A stretch of 55,211 bases of DNA from Pseudomonadota bacterium (GTDB taxonomy: Bacteria; Pseudomonadota; Alphaproteobacteria; Azospirillales; Azospirillaceae). Under the pieces are notes generated by a model. It did no database searches. It had not been told where the DNA came from and worked only from the letters and a program-made list of their open reading frames with translations. The first letter of the stretch is position 1. The number at the start of each line of letters is the position of its first letter. Location: NCBI GenBank assembly GCA_023411035.1, contig JAEYPE010000018.1, forward strand, positions 1-55,211, given 5' to 3'. The position numbers were made by a program, and so were the translations under genes. Positions 25,008 through 32,423 of the stretch are shown here, piece by piece.

Positions 25008-25718
25008 TTACGGCACGTCACCCGGCTCCCCGGCCATATCCTTCAGCATGTAGAGATTGGTAATAATAATAAAACCTTTGTTATAGGTTATGGCCCCGGA
25101 GTTGCGCAGTGCGCGCAGACTTTTGTTGACCATCTCGCGAGTAACACCCAGCATTGCGGCCAGGGATTCCTGTGACACCGGCTGACTGATTCGGATTCCG
25201 GCGGGTGTCTTCTGCCCATAGGTGTTCCCCAGCAGCAGGATACGCCGGGCCAGCCGGCGCGGCACGTCGTGAAAAACCGCATCCTCGATGTTTTCCGACA
25301 CCCAGCGCAGCCGTTCGCACAGCACGCCCATCATCCGGATGCACAGGGACGGGTGCCGTTCCAGGAAGGAGATGAATTCCGGACGGTCGATGCGGAACAG
25401 CTCGGTCGGGCGCAGCGCGGTGGCCCCTGCGGTGCGGTCCTTCCCGTCGATCAGCGCGATCTCCCCCAGCACGTCGCCGGGATTCAGGATGTTGAGCAGC
25501 ATCGTCTTGCCGTCCTCCGAGGAGGTGGAGACGGCGATCTGCCCCTTCATGATGGCGTACAGGCAATCGCCGGGATCGCCCTTGTTGAAGACGGTCTGGT
25601 TCTCCTGGAACCGCGACACCCGGCCCAGCGCCACAAGCTCCTGCATCCGGGCGTCGTCGAGAACGCCCAACATTCGGTTGCGCCGCAGAATGGCGGCAAC
25701 GTCCTTCGGTAAGGCCAT
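25008..25718 (-). CDS. CRP/FNR-family transcription regulator
   Basis: A 236-aa regulator. N-terminal cyclic-nucleotide-binding beta-roll about residues 20-130 with the phosphate cassette GEIALIDGKDRTAGATAL (Gly-Glu...Arg-Thr-Ala), close to cAMP-binding proteins. C-terminal winged HTH about 150-220 (VSQESLAAMLGVTREMVNKS, LRALRNSGAITYNKG). There is no N-terminal Cys set, so it is not an Fe-S FNR. It sits 57 bases beyond the TfuA gene on the same strand. A perfect TGTGA-N6-TCACA site lies at 28318-28333 upstream of the same gene run. It therefore probably controls this locus and may respond to cyclic nucleotide. Confidence 0.9.
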   Translation of the reverse strand: MALPKDVAAILRRNRMLGVLDDARMQELVALGRVSRFQENQTVFNKGDPGDCLYAIMKGQIAVSTSSEDGKTMLLNILNPGDVLGEIALIDGKDRTAGATALRPTELFRIDRPEFISFLERHPSLCIRMMGVLCERLRWVSENIEDAVFHDVPRRLARRILLLGNTYGQKTPAGIRISQPVSQESLAAMLGVTREMVNKSLRALRNSGAITYNKGFIIITNLYMLKDMAGEPGDVP

Positions 25719-25775
25719 GGGCGTTCACGGTCCCGATTGCGTGCCGTCCGACCGTTGATGGCACCTGGGGGACGA

Positions 25776-26558
25776 TCAGTCCAGTGGAAATCCTGTGGCT
25801 TGGCGCGGGGATCGATGGGGCGCGGCGTCGCGCAGGGCGCGGTCCCACAGGGCGGTGTGTTCGAAATGGAACCGCGCCTCGGGCGGACGTGCCCCCGCGG
25901 CGGCCCAGCGGCGCATGGTCCGGAGCAGATCCAGCGCGTCCTCCCGCTTCTGGTCGAAGCGTCCGCCGGGCAGCCAGTGGCGGAAATCGGCCAGTTCCTC
26001 CTCCGGCACCCCTTCGGCGGCGGCGAGCCGGAGCATCCGGCCATAGCCGCGGTCCCGGTAGGGCAGGGCCTTGGCGATGGCCTCCAGCCGCCGCGCCGTG
26101 GCGGCGGGGACGACGCCCTCCTGCGCGGCGTCGGCCAGGGTGCGGCGGATGTTGACCATGGCCTCGGACAGGCTGGGATAGTCCAGCTCCGCCGGGCCGT
26201 GGATCACCGCCACCTCGTCGTCGTCCTCCAGCCGCCCGTCGCGGAAGGCTTCGAAGACGGCGCCGACGCCGATCATGCCGAAGGGGTGCAGTTCCGCGGC
26301 GCGCAGAGCGCCCATGCTGGACGCACCGAACACCGCCACGCCCCGGTGGATGGCGTGCAGGATTTCCTTGTGCCAGACGGACGGGACATTCTCGAAGAAG
26401 CCGTCCACGATGCCGATGGCCCGCGGCTTGCTCTCGCACAGCCGGATGATGTCGCCCTGGGCGACCGGCGGCAGATAGGCGGCGTCCAGCAGGCGCGCCG
26501 CGTCGGCGCGGGGCAGGGTGGGGCCGAGGAAGACGTAAAGGCCGTCCGGCATCCGCAT
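25776..26558 (-). CDS. TfuA-family protein, YcaO partner
   Basis: A 260-aa TfuA protein. The family signature runs through the first 100 residues: YVFLGPTLPRADAARLLDAA, then IGIVDGFFENVPSVWHKEIL and VAVFGASSMGALRAAEL. TfuA proteins work with YcaO enzymes to install backbone thioamides (methanogen McrA glycine, thiovarsolins) and were first met in trifolitoxin synthesis; TfuA is thought to supply or activate sulfur. The ATG at 26558 has GGAG about 8 bases upstream. It follows ycaO by 62 bases, a spacing that includes an AT-rich palindromic TTAATATATTAG-like stretch. The C-terminal ~80 residues are basic and less typical. Confidence 0.88.
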   Translation of the reverse strand: MRMPDGLYVFLGPTLPRADAARLLDAAYLPPVAQGDIIRLCESKPRAIGIVDGFFENVPSVWHKEILHAIHRGVAVFGASSMGALRAAELHPFGMIGVGAVFEAFRDGRLEDDDEVAVIHGPAELDYPSLSEAMVNIRRTLADAAQEGVVPAATARRLEAIAKALPYRDRGYGRMLRLAAAEGVPEEELADFRHWLPGGRFDQKREDALDLLRTMRRWAAAGARPPEARFHFEHTALWDRALRDAAPHRSPRQATGFPLD

Positions 26559-26595
26559 GGGAGTCTCCGCCTAATATATTAAATGTCAGGCGCCG

Positions 26596-26653
26596 GCCGC
26601 GGCGCGCGCCCGCGCGCCCATCAGGCCACGGCGCGCGCCCGCGCGCCCATCAG
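26596..26653. repeat. 29-bp tandem duplication across the ycaO stop codon
   Basis: Copy one 26596-26624 and copy two 26625-26653 differ at one base (28 of 29 identical). The duplication is not a multiple of three. The coding frame stops in the join, while the second frame would read on to a stop at the original end. Confidence 0.9.
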
Positions 26654-27877
26654 ATAGTCCGGGGAGGAGTCCAGCCCTTCCAGGCCGGGGACAACCATGC
26701 GGACCACGGCGATGCCGAATTCCGGCTTGGTCAGGTCCACCGCCACGGCTTCCTCGATGCCGACGGCGCGCAGCCGGTCGAGTTGGGCGGCCAGATCCTC
26801 TTCGATGGTGCGTCCGGCAAGGCTGGGGACCGCGGCGAAGTCGCGGCGCCCGGCGCCCTCGGTGATCAGCGCCTTCCAGCGCGCATGCCCCGCGGGGTCG
26901 AGGTGGCGCTCGTATTCGGAGCGGGGCATGTCGTCGCGCGCTCCGGCGATGAAGGTCAGCCGGCTCTGCGCCGCCTCGGTCAGGGCGCGGGACAGCGCGA
27001 CGTCCCGAGCGGCGTGGCAACCCATTCCCATGGCCGGACGGATGGAGTGCTGCGGCGCGTCCTCCCGCGTCGCGATGCGGCAGAGGAAGGCCGGCAGGCC
27101 GATGTCGCTGGTGATGTCCCAAAGCCCGGCCTCCACGCCCGCGTCGTCGAAACGGTCCAGCAGCGACCGGCAGACGGGGTCGGCGACGGTGGCGGGATCG
27201 ATGCGGGTTTCCGCCTGGGCTTCCGGGGACGCCAGACGCCACAGGGTGGCGGCGTCGCGCTCCACCAGTTCGGTCATCGCGTGGGCGGTCGCCTCGGCAA
27301 GACTGTTGCCGGAGGCCAGCCCGTTGGACCCGGAGAGGAAACAGCCGGACCCCGGCGGCATCGGCAGAGTGAAGTTCAAATGCACCGTTTCGAAGGGCAC
27401 CCACTTCCGCCCGCCGGCCAGCAGGTCGTCGCCCTCGATCCACAGCATCGGGGCGTGGGGGGTGAAGGCGCTGGTGGACAGGCGCGGCAGGCGGGCCACG
27501 TCCACCACCCGGTGGGTCCAGCGCATCTCGTCATAGCTGGCGTATTTCAGAGGCAGGGCGATGCGTTCGGCGTGATAGCTCTCGATCGCTTCCATGACGC
27601 CCGACGCCTTGGCGGCGGCCAGCGTCACGCCCTTGCCCTGGGCGACGGAAATCGAGCGGGAGTTCGGCCGGGTCACCATCACGACCGGGATGCCGACGCT
27701 GTCCAGCCCCGTGACGTTCGCCACCCGCGTGATGCCCATCACGGGAAGGAAGGGGGCGACGCGGGCCAGCGTCTGCTCCGGGGCGGCGATCCGATGGGTG
27801 CCGGTGGTGTGGACCTTCAAGGGCTGCTCGGCCATGGCCGGGTCTCCGGCGAAACCGGTGATGGTGTCGAGAGGCAT
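26621..27877 (-). CDS. YcaO-domain cyclodehydratase/thioamide synthetase
   Basis: A 418-aa ATP-dependent YcaO enzyme that activates a peptide amide oxygen by phosphorylation. The ATG at 27877 has a plausible GGAG upstream; the start at 27835 (MAEQPLK) is an alternative. ATP/Mg residues are in ASGVMEAIESYHAE (Glu96, Glu99) and SLAEATAHAMTELVERDA (Glu195, Glu203, Glu206). The phrase LDSVGIPVVMVTRPNSRSIS is the usual YcaO entry, and QGKG follows. The C-terminus lacks the PxPxP of azoline-forming YcaOs, in keeping with the TfuA-partnered thioamidation subgroup. The last residues (GARARAVA) are altered by a 29-bp duplication. A 64-aa peptide gene lies 163 bases upstream on the same strand. Confidence 0.92.
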   Translation of the reverse strand: MPLDTITGFAGDPAMAEQPLKVHTTGTHRIAAPEQTLARVAPFLPVMGITRVANVTGLDSVGIPVVMVTRPNSRSISVAQGKGVTLAAAKASGVMEAIESYHAERIALPLKYASYDEMRWTHRVVDVARLPRLSTSAFTPHAPMLWIEGDDLLAGGRKWVPFETVHLNFTLPMPPGSGCFLSGSNGLASGNSLAEATAHAMTELVERDAATLWRLASPEAQAETRIDPATVADPVCRSLLDRFDDAGVEAGLWDITSDIGLPAFLCRIATREDAPQHSIRPAMGMGCHAARDVALSRALTEAAQSRLTFIAGARDDMPRSEYERHLDPAGHARWKALITEGAGRRDFAAVPSLAGRTIEEDLAAQLDRLRAVGIEEAVAVDLTKPEFGIAVVRMVVPGLEGLDSSPDYLMGARARAVA

Positions 27878-27954
27878 GGCAGACGGTCTCCGCTGTGGGA
27901 TGCCCGCGATGAACCGGCACGGAAACGGTCGAAGAAGGAAGGGGCCGGGCGGGA

Positions 27955-27993
27955 CCGTGGCTGGCCGGTCAGGGAAAGTACCGGCCGCCACGG
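27955..27993 (-). other. Strong hairpin between the peptide gene and ycaO
   Basis: CCGTGGC-T-GGCCGGT (27955-27969) pairs with ACCGGCC-GCCACGG (27980-27993): 14 base pairs, one bulged base, 10-base loop. On the minus transcript it falls 47 bases after the peptide stop and about 78 bases before the ycaO start. There is no T-tract, so it could be an RNA-stabilising structure, processing site or weak attenuator. Confidence 0.6.
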
Positions 27994-28039
27994 CCCGAAA
28001 GCAGGCCCGGAAAACCAGAGATCAGCTTTGCCCCGCCGA

Positions 28040-28234
28040 TCAGAGGCCCGGGGTGATCGCGTGGCGGGCGGCCTCGTGGTCGTCGCTGTTGAAGGCGCGG
28101 CGGTCGCCGATGCGGGCGGCGGCGGTCAGGGCGGCGGTCTGCTCGGCAACCTCGTTCACGCCCTGGGCGGACACGGCGAAGAGGCGGCCGTCGGCACCAC
28201 GGATGAGGGCGGTCTGGTCGATGAGGGCGGTCAT
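28040..28234 (-). CDS. 64-aa cysteine-free peptide, candidate YcaO substrate
   Basis: ATG 28234 is preceded by a good ribosome site (CAGGAG). Product starts MTALIDQTALIRGADGRLFA and ends HEAARHAITPGL. The first half is hydrophobic/amphipathic (VSAQGVNEVAEQTAALTAAA), the rest polar. It contains no cysteine and few Ser/Thr, so azole formation is unlikely, but YcaO-TfuA can act on backbone amides. It is the first gene of the minus-strand run peptide-ycaO-tfuA, as expected for a RiPP precursor. I do not recognise a family; it might instead be a small accessory protein or a mature non-RiPP target. Confidence 0.65.
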   Translation of the reverse strand: MTALIDQTALIRGADGRLFAVSAQGVNEVAEQTAALTAAARIGDRRAFNSDDHEAARHAITPGL

Positions 28235-28272
28235 GGGAACGGCTCCTGGCCTGGGGGTTCGGGAAACCGCGA

Positions 28273-28284
28273 ATACCGCGGTAT
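28273..28284. promoter_or_regulatory. Perfect 12-bp palindrome upstream of the peptide gene
   Basis: ATACCGCGGTAT, a self-complementary 12-mer 39 bases upstream of the peptide ATG, in the promoter-proximal region between divergent genes. Candidate operator for one of the neighbouring regulators (RHH proteins often bind short palindromes); the assignment is inference. Confidence 0.45.
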
Positions 28285-28317
28285 GGCGGAACCTTGGCCG
28301 GGATGACCCGTCCGGAC

Positions 28318-28333
28318 TGTGAAGAACTTCACA
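28318..28333. promoter_or_regulatory. CRP-type operator TGTGA-N6-TCACA
   Basis: TGTGAAGAACTTCACA is a perfect 16-bp palindrome and an exact match to the core of the E. coli CRP site. It lies 84 bases before the peptide/ycaO run and 132 bases before the divergent RHH gene. A CRP/FNR-family regulator is encoded downstream in the same run (25008-25718). Confidence 0.75.
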
Positions 28334-28465
28334 TGCCGGATGCCCTGTCCCCGGGTAACAATCGCCTACACGCGCACACACGCATGTTTGGTCCCGGAAA
28401 AATTCCGGTGACCCGAGAAAAAAATCGCCAGGCGAGAACCGTCAGGCCGAGACAGGAGCGTACCG

Positions 28466-28774
28466 ATGAAGTTGGACCGCCGGATTCCCCGCAGCCTCGA
28501 CGAGATGGCCGACCTCAGCTCGCTCGCCGCCCCGCCCGCCGTGGTGACGCGCTCTCTGACGGTGGGGGGTCGCCGCGCCAGCCTGCGGCTGGAGGCGACG
28601 ATCTGGGACGGGCTGAAGGACATTGCGAAGCAACAGGGCAAGTCGCTGGAAGCGCTGTGCGCCGACATCCATGACGGCCGGACGGAGGGCATCCCCTTCG
28701 CCACTAGCGTCCGGGTCTATGTGCTGAACCACTTCCGCAGCACCGCCGCGGGCTGCACCACGCTGGTGGCCTGA
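28466..28774 (+). CDS. RHH_4-type ribbon-helix-helix protein, paralogue of the gene at 24516
   Basis: A 102-aa protein, ATG or first start at 28466. Core: VVTRSLTVGGRRASLRLEAT, IWDGLKDIAKQQGKSLEALC and IPFATSVRVYVLNHFR; the same strand-helix-helix arrangement as the 24516 gene (TVRLFGRPTQLRLEPSYWEA; VSLANAVRVFIVGYYR). Likely a dimeric DNA-binding protein. It is divergent from the peptide-ycaO-tfuA run and shares its control region, which holds the CRP-type palindrome. Confidence 0.78.
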   Translation: MKLDRRIPRSLDEMADLSSLAAPPAVVTRSLTVGGRRASLRLEATIWDGLKDIAKQQGKSLEALCADIHDGRTEGIPFATSVRVYVLNHFRSTAAGCTTLVA

Positions 28775-28858
28775 CGCGCCGCGCCGGAAGGCATCACGGG
28801 CGGAGGGCTTCTGCAACGCGGGCGCGGGACGGACAGTCCCGCCGCGCTTGGGCGCCGG

Positions 28859-31800
28859 TCATGCCAGCGCGCCCGACGCGACGAGGCAGCGGCGGAAGGC
28901 CCGGCAGCGCTCGGCAAGCGGCGTCATGGAAAGCTGGCGGCTCATCGTCTCGGCAGCCGTCAGATGGTCCATGGCGTCCCGCAACCGGTCGGTGCCCGCA
29001 AGGGCCTGGGCCAGCGCGTAATGGGACCAGCCCCGCTCGGACAATTGCCCGGCGTCCGTTGCGATGCCCAGCGCCTTGGCGGCGCAGTTGATCGCGGTGT
29101 CGTGCTGCGCCGTTTCCAGGGCCAGTTCGGACATCCAGTTCAGAATCCGCGGCCTCGGCAGCGAGTGGTTCAGGATGCGCGCCTGTTCCAGGCTGGCGTT
29201 CAGCAGGCGCGCCCCTTCCGCCGCCCCGCCGGTGCGGGCGATGGCGTAGCCCAGCGCGCCCAGCGTAATGGGTTGGAAGATGTGCAGGCGCGTCGCCTCC
29301 GTGATCGTCACGGCGTCCTTCAGCAGCGGCAGCGCCTCGGTGAAGCGCTGGGCGATGATGTGGACCAGCGCCAGATGGACCTTCACCGACGATATGGAGA
29401 AGGCGTGCCCGACCTCCTCCGCGATGTCGAGCGCGTGGCGCATCACCCGGACGGCCTCCTCGTCGCGCCCCATCTCGGCCAGGCAGCGGCCCTGATAGGC
29501 GGCGGTGATGGTGACAGCCACCGCCGTCAGGCCGAACCGTGCGTGCGGGGCGTGGGCCAGCGCCAGGGTCCGCGCCAGTTCCAGCTTCTCCCGGGCCTCC
29601 GGGAAGTGCCCCTTGTCCACCAGCATGCCGCCCAGCCGCATCAGCCCCTGGATGCGCAGTTCCGTCGTCCCCTGGTTCCCCAGATGGTCGAGTGCGCTGC
29701 GGCTGAGCGCGATGGCCCCGTCCAGCGCACCGTAGACCCACTGGAAGGACGCCTTGAGCGAGGTTGCTCGGGCGTAGCGGATGCGGTCGCCGATGCCCAG
29801 CGCCATGTCCCGCGCCTCCTCCAGCGGGTCCCCGGCCAACTGTCGCCCCTGCGGCAGCAGGACGAGGGGGATGCCGATCCAAAGGTCGATCCGCCGCTGG
29901 GTGTTGCGGCGGGTTTCCGGCAGATGGTCCAGCGCCTTCAGCGCCTGTTCGTAGAAGCGTCCGGCGTCCAGATGCTTGCAACGCTTCTCCGCGCGGTGCC
30001 CCGCCCGGCGGCCATAGGCGCAGGCGAGCGCCCAATCCTCCGCATAGAAGGCGTGATGGGCGATCAGTTCCGCCCGGTTGGGCAGGTTGCGGTCGGATCG
30101 CCGCCGCAGAGCGTGCAGGACGCGCCCGTGCAGCGGCTGGCGCTCCCGCTTGGTCAGGGTGGCGTAGGCGACCTCCTGCACCAGCGCGTGGCGGAAGGTC
30201 AGCTCCAGGTTCGGAAGCAGGCGGGAGCGCGCGAAGAATCCGCTCTGCTCCAGCCGGGCCAGCACCGCCGGCAGGTCGGCGGCGGGGATGGGGGACACCG
30301 CGCGCAGCAGCCCCAGATCGACCGAGGTGCCGATCACCGCCGCGTGCATCAGCACCCGCCGCGGGCCGGGCTCCAGCGCGTCGATCCGCGAGGCCAGCAG
30401 GCCATGCACCGTGGTCGGCAGGGCCACCCGGGCGTCCGCCTTTCCCAGGCTGTAGCGGCCCGGACTGCCGACGATGGCGCCGGTCGTTTCCAGCGTGCGC
30501 AGGCATTCCTCCAGATAGAGCGGCACGCCCTGGCTCTGCGCCGCCACCCGCGCCTTCAGGTCGGCCAGCGACGGGCTGTGGCCCAGCCAATGGTCCAGGA
30601 ACTCGTCGGCCTGAAGCGGCTCCAGCGGGTCCAGCGCGATGGCGTGGATGTGGTCCGGCGCGGTCCAGCCGCCCGGCGTGTCCGGCCGTGAGGTGACCAG
30701 GACGAAGACGCGGGCGTCCTCCACCCCCTCGGCCAGCGCGTCCAGCAGGCGGTTGGTCAGCCCGCGCGTCCAGTGCGCGTCCTCCACCAGGATCAGCAGG
30801 GGGTGCTCGATGGACAGCTCGCGGATCGCCGCGACCAAACCCTCGACGCTGAAATCCGCCTTCTGGGCCGGGTCGAGGCCCTGCCACAGCGGGTGGACGG
30901 AGGGCTGGCCGAGCAATTCCCGCATCGCCTCCCCGGCCAGTTCGCCGCTGCTGCGCGCGGCGGCGGCGGTCAGCCGCGTCACCGCCTCGCCGTCGGCGGT
31001 GCCGCAGACGGACAGGGCGAGGCAGCGGGCCGCCGCCTCCAGGTCGTCGGGGTCGCCCAGGCGGCGGATCGGGAATTGCGGCCAGATGGCGGTGGTGAAG
31101 GCCCCGGCTTCCGGGCTGCGCATCAGTTCCCCGGTCAGCCGGGACTTGCCGATGCCGGCCTCCCCGATCAGAAGGACGCAGGAGCCGCGGCCCCGCTCGG
31201 CCTGCCGCAGCGCGCCGGTCAGCACCGCCAGTTCGGGCCGGCGCCCGACGAACAGGTTGCCTTCGGCGGCCAGCAGGTCCATCGCCGTGCGCCGCATCGC
31301 CCGCGCCGCCTCCAGCGCGAAGGCCGTCACCGGCTCCGCCGTGGCGGACAGGCGAAGCACGCCTGCCGGACGGACGGTCAGGCCCTTGGGCACGAGGTCC
31401 AGCGTCTCGCGGCTCAGCAGCACGCTGTTGGGATGCGCCCGCTGTTGCAGCTTGGCGGCGACATGCACGGTTTCGCCCACCGTGCGGTAGTCGGTCCAGA
31501 CGCCCGTCTCGATGATCTGGGCCACCACCTCGCCGGAACTGGTGCCGATGCGGACCTTGAACTCGTCCGAATCGATGGCCGAACGGGCGATGTCCTGCGC
31601 GGCGAGGCAGGCGCGCAGCGCGTGGTCCTCCTGCGCGGAGGGAGCGCCGAACACCGCCATGATGCCGTCGCCCAGCACTTGGGCCACCGTGCCGCCGTAG
31701 CGTTCCACCGCATCGGTCAGAATGTGCAGGATGGTGAGAAGGGTCTGGTCGGCCTCTTCCGGGTCGCGGCCCGACACCATGCTGGAGGATTCGACGATGT

Positions 31801-31945
31801 CGGCGAACAGGACGGTCACCACCTTGCGTTCCGCACTGTTGCGCCGGGACGACCCGCCGTCCGGTGAATCCGCCGCTGGTGTGGATTGGGGCGCCGCCAA
31901 GGGCATCGCTTGCGATCCGCCCAACTCCGTCTCCATTCCGGCCAT
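28859..31945 (-). CDS. Class III adenylate/guanylate cyclase-like STAND ATPase with TPR repeats
   Basis: A 1028-aa multidomain protein; the ATG at 31945 has AGGAGG seven bases upstream, so I prefer it to 31975. Residues ~40-210: class III cyclase domain with metal Asp49 (LFADIVESSS) and Asp93 (LGDGIMAVFG). The usual Asn and Arg that hold the transition state (GDTVNxAAR) are replaced: GETVHVAAK, His161 and Lys165. Residues ~235-560: STAND/AAA-type ATPase (Walker A GEAGIGKS 261-268; Walker B LLILVEDAHW). The remainder is TPR-like repeats (AEDWALACAYGRRAGHRAEK, etc.). Such proteins are common in rhizobia, where the role is little known. It may make cyclic nucleotide or be a sensor that lost it. 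Confidence 0.86.
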   Translation of the reverse strand: MAGMETELGGSQAMPLAAPQSTPAADSPDGGSSRRNSAERKVVTVLFADIVESSSMVSGRDPEEADQTLLTILHILTDAVERYGGTVAQVLGDGIMAVFGAPSAQEDHALRACLAAQDIARSAIDSDEFKVRIGTSSGEVVAQIIETGVWTDYRTVGETVHVAAKLQQRAHPNSVLLSRETLDLVPKGLTVRPAGVLRLSATAEPVTAFALEAARAMRRTAMDLLAAEGNLFVGRRPELAVLTGALRQAERGRGSCVLLIGEAGIGKSRLTGELMRSPEAGAFTTAIWPQFPIRRLGDPDDLEAAARCLALSVCGTADGEAVTRLTAAAARSSGELAGEAMRELLGQPSVHPLWQGLDPAQKADFSVEGLVAAIRELSIEHPLLILVEDAHWTRGLTNRLLDALAEGVEDARVFVLVTSRPDTPGGWTAPDHIHAIALDPLEPLQADEFLDHWLGHSPSLADLKARVAAQSQGVPLYLEECLRTLETTGAIVGSPGRYSLGKADARVALPTTVHGLLASRIDALEPGPRRVLMHAAVIGTSVDLGLLRAVSPIPAADLPAVLARLEQSGFFARSRLLPNLELTFRHALVQEVAYATLTKRERQPLHGRVLHALRRRSDRNLPNRAELIAHHAFYAEDWALACAYGRRAGHRAEKRCKHLDAGRFYEQALKALDHLPETRRNTQRRIDLWIGIPLVLLPQGRQLAGDPLEEARDMALGIGDRIRYARATSLKASFQWVYGALDGAIALSRSALDHLGNQGTTELRIQGLMRLGGMLVDKGHFPEAREKLELARTLALAHAPHARFGLTAVAVTITAAYQGRCLAEMGRDEEAVRVMRHALDIAEEVGHAFSISSVKVHLALVHIIAQRFTEALPLLKDAVTITEATRLHIFQPITLGALGYAIARTGGAAEGARLLNASLEQARILNHSLPRPRILNWMSELALETAQHDTAINCAAKALGIATDAGQLSERGWSHYALAQALAGTDRLRDAMDHLTAAETMSRQLSMTPLAERCRAFRRCLVASGALA

Positions 31946-32167
31946 CGAAGCCCTCCTGCGGAGCCTCATCGGCATATTGGAAAATACAAATTCGATTGCG
32001 CGGACATTCCAAACAAAGGATCGGCAATTTCGTCCTGATCAAAGCAGCTTAACATATTTCGGTATGCTTCCTTGCGCAATCCGCAAGCGGCGGCTCGTTC
32101 CGGCCTGCGTGTCCGCCGTGCCGGGGTTCCATCGGGGCGTGGCCAGGTGCTTCGGGAAAAATTGGGG

Positions 32168-32196
32168 CTTGCCTTCGCCGCCGCCACGGCGTATAC
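32168..32196 (+). promoter_or_regulatory. Promoter of tRNA-Gly
   Basis: CTTGCC (32168-32173), 17-base spacer, GTATAC (32191-32196), ending 23 bases before the mature tRNA. This resembles alphaproteobacterial housekeeping promoters. Confidence 0.5.
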
Positions 32197-32219
32197 GGGC
32201 GCTCCTCCGCTGGAGCGGC

Positions 32220-32294
32220 GCGGGCGTAGCTCAGGGGTAGAGCACAACCTTGCCAAGGTTGGGGTCGAGGGTTCGAATCCCTTCGCCCGCTCCA
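32220..32294 (+). tRNA. tRNA-Gly (anticodon GCC)
   Basis: 75 nt with encoded CCA. The acceptor GCGGGCG pairs with CGCCCGC. The anticodon stem CAACC/GGTTG has loop TTGCCAA, giving GCC. T-arm GGTTCGAATCC. Standalone gene with its own promoter and terminator. Confidence 0.95.
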
Positions 32295-32316
32295 TTACAG
32301 AACGCGGATGGTACGA

Positions 32317-32343
32317 AAAAGGGCGGCCTCGGGCCGCCCTTTT
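32317..32343 (+). terminator. Rho-independent terminator of tRNA-Gly
   Basis: AAAAGGGCGGCC, loop TCG, GGCCGCCCTTTT: a 12-bp stem ending in T residues, 22 bases past the CCA. The A-stem makes it symmetric, so it may also work in reverse. Confidence 0.85.
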
Positions 32344-32376
32344 CGCATTCCGGGCTTTGTCGGGCCTTCCGGGTCG

Positions 32377-32396
32377 GGCGGGCCTTCCGGCCCGCC
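32377..32396. terminator. Second hairpin at the end of the pit operon
   Basis: GGCGGGCC, loop TTCC, GGCCCGCC, followed by TTT on the plus strand. It lies between the tRNA terminator and the pit stop, which is read from the opposite side. Confidence 0.5.
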
Positions 32397-32423
32397 TTTC
32401 CGCATCAGGCGCCGCGTGGGCCG

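Noticed and set aside
28794..32042. 1082-aa minus-strand frame overlapping the cyclase gene
   Set aside because: Different frame of the same strand, Arg/Gly/Pro-rich and without motifs; the frame at 28859-31945 has all cyclase and ATPase motifs.
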